Of a stretch of 64,000 nucleotides of DNA, positions 60,616 through 64,000 are shown in pieces. How positions within the stretch are numbered: position 1 is the first letter of the stretch; the number at the start of each line of letters is the position of its first letter. A program made the translations under genes and the position numbers. The notes below the pieces were generated by a model. That model saw only the letters and a list, made by a program, of their open reading frames with translations, was not told the origin of the DNA and did no database searches. The stretch is from Ceratopteris richardii. Its lineage: Eukaryota; Streptophyta; Polypodiopsida; Polypodiales; Pteridaceae. The stretch covers positions 225,559,586-225,623,585 of the forward strand of contig CM035407.1 of assembly GCA_020310875.1 (NCBI GenBank), given 5' to 3'.

Positions 60616-60621
60616 ATATAT
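60614..60621 (+). promoter_or_regulatory. TATA box of the H+-ATPase
   Basis: CTATATAT about 116-123 bp before the ATG. A start site near 60645-60655 would give a leader of roughly 85 nt. Confidence 0.55.
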
Positions 60622-60654
60622 GTGCACATGCTCGTGCTATTCTTACCAATCAAC

Positions 60655-60710
60655 CTTGACGACGAGACCAAGCCACCATCAACCTCCTTGACGACGAGAC
60701 CAAGCCACCA
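60655..60710 (+). repeat. Tandem repeat in the 5' leader
   Basis: CTTGACGACGAGACCAAGCC plus CACC A occurs at 60655-60678 and 60687-60710, a 32-bp period with perfect identity across 24 bp. Confidence 0.9.
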
Positions 60711-60736
60711 CTTGGGAGTACGTTTCCGGATTCACT

Positions 60737-63643
60737 ATGGGATCCCACGAGGAGATCAAGGCCGTCGTCGTCAGCACCTTGCAAGCCCTAGACTCGGGGG
60801 ATGTGGATCTCGAAAGAATGCCCATGGACGAGGTCTTTGAACAGCTAAGATGCACCAAGGAAGGCCTGACTACTGAGGAGGGTGGCCATAGGCTCCACAT
60901 TTTCGGATACAATAAGCTGGAAGAGAAGCGTGAGAGCAAGTTCCTGAAATTCCTTGGTTTCATGTGGAATCCGCTCTCGTGGGTTATGGAAGCTGCTGCT
61001 ATTATGGCGATCGCATTGGCCAACGGCCCGTACAAGGGAGAGGTTGCTCCACCCGATTGGGAGGATTTTGTGGGGATTGTGGTCTTGCTCCTCATTAACT
61101 CTACCATCTCCTTCATTGAGGAAAATAATGCTGGAAATGCTGCTGCTGTACTGATGGCAAGGCTTGCACCAAAGGCCAAGGTCCTTCGGGATGGACGTTG
61201 GAGTGAGCAAGATGCTTCCATCCTTGTTCCAGGTGACATAATCGGTATAAAGCTGGGCGATATTGTTCCAGCCGATGCCCGCCTTCTAGAGGGTGATCCT
61301 CTGAAAATTGACCAGTCCGCCCTCACAGGAGAGTCTTTGCCTGTTACCAAGAAGCCAGGAGATGAGGTGTTTTCGGGCTCGACTTGTAAGCAGGGGGAGA
61401 TCGAGGCAGTTGTGATCGCCACCGGTGTCCATACTTTCTTCGGGAAAGCTGCCCATCTCGTTGATTCCACTCATCAAGTCGGCCACTTCCAGAAGGTCTT
61501 GACCTCCATTGGAAATTTCTGCATCTGCTCGATCGCTATGGGCATGGTTGTAGAGATCACTGTCATGTACGCTATACAGCACAGGGCATACAGGGAAGGG
61601 ATCAACAACCTCTTGGTGCTCCTTATTGGTGGAATCCCGATTGCTATGCCTACTGTCCTTTCTGTTACCATGGCCATTGGGTCCCATCGCCTTTCACAAC
61701 AAGGAGCTATCACTAAGCGCATGACTGCTATCGAAGAGCTGGCGGGCATGGATGTCTTGTGTAGCGATAAGACGGGCACGCTAACATTGAACAAGCTCAC
61801 TGTCGATAAGAATTTGGTGGAGTGCTTTTCGCAAGGCATTGATAGGGACATGGTTGTTCTTCTGGCAGCCAGAGCTTCTAGAACAGAGAACCAAGATGCC
61901 ATTGACACTGCTATAGTCGGCATGCTTGCCGATCCAAAGGACGCACGAGCTAGTATTCGAGAGGTTCACTTTCTTCCGTTCAACCCTGTGGATAAGAGAA
62001 CTGCGCTTACATACATAGACTCCGGTGATGGTAGATGGTATAGAGCGAGCAAGGGGGCTCCTGAGCAGATACTCTCACTTGTCCACAACAAACCTGAGAT
62101 TGAGGCACGCGTACATGCAGTCATCGACAAGTTTGCCGAACGTGGATTGCGTTCATTGGCAGTGGCCCTGCAGGAAGTACCTGAAAAAAGCAAAGAAAGT
62201 GAGGGTGGAACTTGGCATTTTTGTGGCTTAATGCCCCTCTTCGACCCCCCTCGACATGATAGCGCTGAAACGATTCGGTGAGCTTTGAACTTGGGAGTGA
62301 ACGTCAAGATGATCACGGGTGATCAGCTTGCCATTGCCAAGGAGACTGGTAGACGATTGGGAATGGGTTCAAATATGTACCCTTCATCATCCTTACTAGG
62401 GCTGCAAAACAAGGATGAGACGATCGCAGCTCTTCGAGTGGATGAGCTCATCGAAAACGCAGATGGCTTCGCAGGAGTTTTCCCAGAGCACAAGTACGAA
62501 ATTGTCCGGCGGCTACAGGACAAGCAGCACATATGTGGAATGACAGGCGACGGTGTCAATGATGCACCTGCCCTAAAGAAGGCAGACATAGGCATCGCTG
62601 TTGCCGATGCAACGGATGCTGCAAGGAGTGCTTCCGACATTGTCCTAACTGAGCCAGGCTTGAGTGTCATTATCAGTGCTGTTCTGACGAGCAGGGCCAT
62701 TTTCCAGCGGATGAAGAACTACACGATCTACGCAATTTCCATTACTATACGTATAGTCTTGGGCTTCCTTCTTTTGGCTCTTATTTGGAAGTTTGATTTC
62801 TCTCCCTTCATGGTGCTTATCATCGCTATTCTAAATGACGGTACCATAATGACCATCTCCAAGGATAGAGTAAAACCGAGTCCCTTGCCTGACAGCTGGA
62901 AGTTGAGGGAGATCTTTGCAACCGGCATCGTTCTTGGATCGTATCTCGCACTGACGACGGTCGTGTTCTTTTGGGCAGTTCACAGAACAACATTCTTTTC
63001 TGACAAGTTTGGAGTAAGGCACATAGGTTGGAGCCAGAGCGAGCTGACAGCCGCTGTCTATCTGCAAGTGAGCATCATCAGCCAAGCTCTTATTTTTGTG
63101 ACAAGGTCAAGAAGGTGGTGCTTCATGGAGCGTCCTGGACTTTATCTTATGCTCGCATTCGTTGTAGCCCAAGTGTTGGCCACCCTGCTAGCTGTATACC
63201 CGGCATGGGGTTTCGCAAACATCAGAGGTATTGGCTGGCATTGGGCGGGTGTGATCTGGCTATACAGCTTCATCACCTTCCTACCTCTCGATGTCATCAA
63301 GTTTTCTGTCTGCTATGCTCTCAGCGGAAGAGCCTGGGAGCTCCTCTTTGAGCGAAGGGTGGCATTCACGAGAAAGAAGGATTTCGGAAAAGAGGAGAGG
63401 GAGGCTGAGTGGGCTCATGCTCAGCGTACTTTACATGGCTTACATCCAGCGGAGGAGCCAAGCAACCTGATTTCCTCTGATCGTAACCAGCCGCATGAGC
63501 GAACAGAGATGGTAGAGCAGGCGAAAAGGAGAGCTGAAATCGCGAGGTTGAGGGAACTTCACACCTTAAAGGGGCACGTGGAATCAGTCGTGAGGTTGAA
63601 GGGCCTGGACATAGACAGCATTCAACAAGCATACACAGTTTAA
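60737..63643 (+). pseudogene. Plasma-membrane H+-ATPase (P3A type), intronless, with one in-frame TGA
   Basis: Encodes a P-type proton pump that hydrolyses ATP to export H+ across the plasma membrane. 969 codons to the final stop (family about 950). Seen in order: N-terminal cytosolic part; membrane segments 1-2; TGES at residues 197-200; the M4 motif [27 protein letters not shown] with the phosphorylated Asp at 344; KGAPEQIL in the nucleotide domain; MITGDQ from 525; TGDGVNDAP from 603; [10 protein letters not shown] in M6 with its proton-binding Asp; a C-terminal regulatory tail ending QAYTV with the penultimate Thr for 14-3-3 binding. ATG at 60737 sits in a good context (CACTATGGG). Codon 515 (62279-62281) is TGA where the family has Arg (ETIR-R-ALNLGVN); CGA to TGA at a CpG explains it. 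Everything else is in frame. Plant H+-ATPase genes normally have many introns, so this is probably a retrocopy. Higher GC than the surroundings. Confidence 0.93.
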
Positions 63644-64000
63644 AATTATCGGGTGTACGAAGGCCCCCCCCCTTTTTTCTTTTTTGTAGTTAGTTATATA
63701 GAATGAAATTTGCGCTTGTTACACAAAGCATTCCATTCCTGTGGTGGTGGTAGCTCCTCTTACAGTACAAACATTAATTCGTGTGTTATGTGATTAATGT
63801 TGTTGTTCATGTGTGTGTTAGTGTCTGCCTGGGCGTGCAAGAAATAAGAGTTAAGTCTATGAAACGACGTAAAGATTTTCATGTGGTTCTAAAGCTAAAG
63901 GCGAGGCAAACATATATATAATGAGAGACGCACAAATATGTTAAGCCAAACCTTACCTTGAAATCTTCTTGATGGATTGCTAAGGAGACTCGGGAGACGG
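63644..64000 (+). other. 3' flank of the H+-ATPase
   Basis: Contains a C-run followed by a T-run (63665-63686) 20 bp after the stop, then non-coding sequence with an AAATAAG word at about 63842 as a weak polyadenylation signal. No poly(A) tract that would mark the end of a retrocopy is seen before the window ends. Confidence 0.5.

Noticed and set aside
60845-61687. Several minus-strand frames of over 100 codons
   Set aside because: They are mirror readings of the GC-richer H+-ATPase coding strand.
62279-62281. In-frame TGA as a spliced-out site (CGGTGAGC looks like a donor) or as a recoded codon
   Set aside because: The downstream sequence continues in frame with the conserved protein without a gap, so no intron is needed. 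Plant nuclear genes do not recode TGA as selenocysteine. A C-to-T change at a CpG is simpler.

Overview
The window is plant nuclear DNA made almost wholly of nested, mostly decayed retrotransposons, with one host gene at the right end. It is a land plant: the right-end gene encodes a plasma-membrane H+-ATPase whose C-terminus has the penultimate threonine used for 14-3-3 binding, and the repeats are plant-type Ty1/copia and Ty3/gypsy elements with initiator-tRNA-Met primer sites. A Penelope-like relic whose endonuclease lies before the reverse transcriptase (RT), together with the large repeat load, would fit a seed-free vascular plant or a gymnosperm. That placement is inference. No species is recognised.

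Layout. 1-2429: 3' half and LTR of copia family A. 2440-8460: minus-strand gypsy and copia relics, including a 2.5-kb block repeated at 26541-29094. 8461-10225: non-coding repeat arrays and the start of another minus-strand copia with its PBS. 10450-12450: minus-strand Penelope-like relic with an N-terminal GIY-YIG domain. 12891-15400: two copia 5' ends. 15690-19464 and 26268-26531: 3' half of a gypsy element (family G) that carries a piece of a host ARGONAUTE gene between its integrase and 3' LTR. Its LTR is split by a nearly whole copia element (B, 19465-26262, target duplication GGCAG). 29095-33115: a CGATTTT-rich repeat leader and gypsy G gag. 33116-33888: copia A piece and a GA microsatellite. 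36045-40404: decayed gypsy with a chromodomain-like end. 40405-47160: copia A pieces in both orientations. 47161-57500: another gypsy G copy (5' LTR, gag, protease) split by a very young minus-strand copia (C, 48750-55273, target duplication AACCA). 58791-60180: minus-strand copia relic.

60472-63643 holds the H+-ATPase: TATA box, duplicated upstream motifs, then 969 codons with no intron and one in-frame TGA at codon 515 (probably CGA to TGA at a CpG). It reads as a retrocopy or very recent pseudogene.

The observation most worth following is the ARGONAUTE MID-domain piece (17986-18426). It is unbroken inside an otherwise eroded gypsy element, keeps the residues that bind the guide-RNA 5' phosphate, stops before the PIWI slicer domain, and is flanked by direct repeats. 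A retroelement carrying part of the host silencing machinery is unusual. The Penelope-like relic with permuted domain order is second. The LTR elements do not cooperate functionally. Their nesting gives a history: gypsy G first, then copia B and, most recently, copia C.
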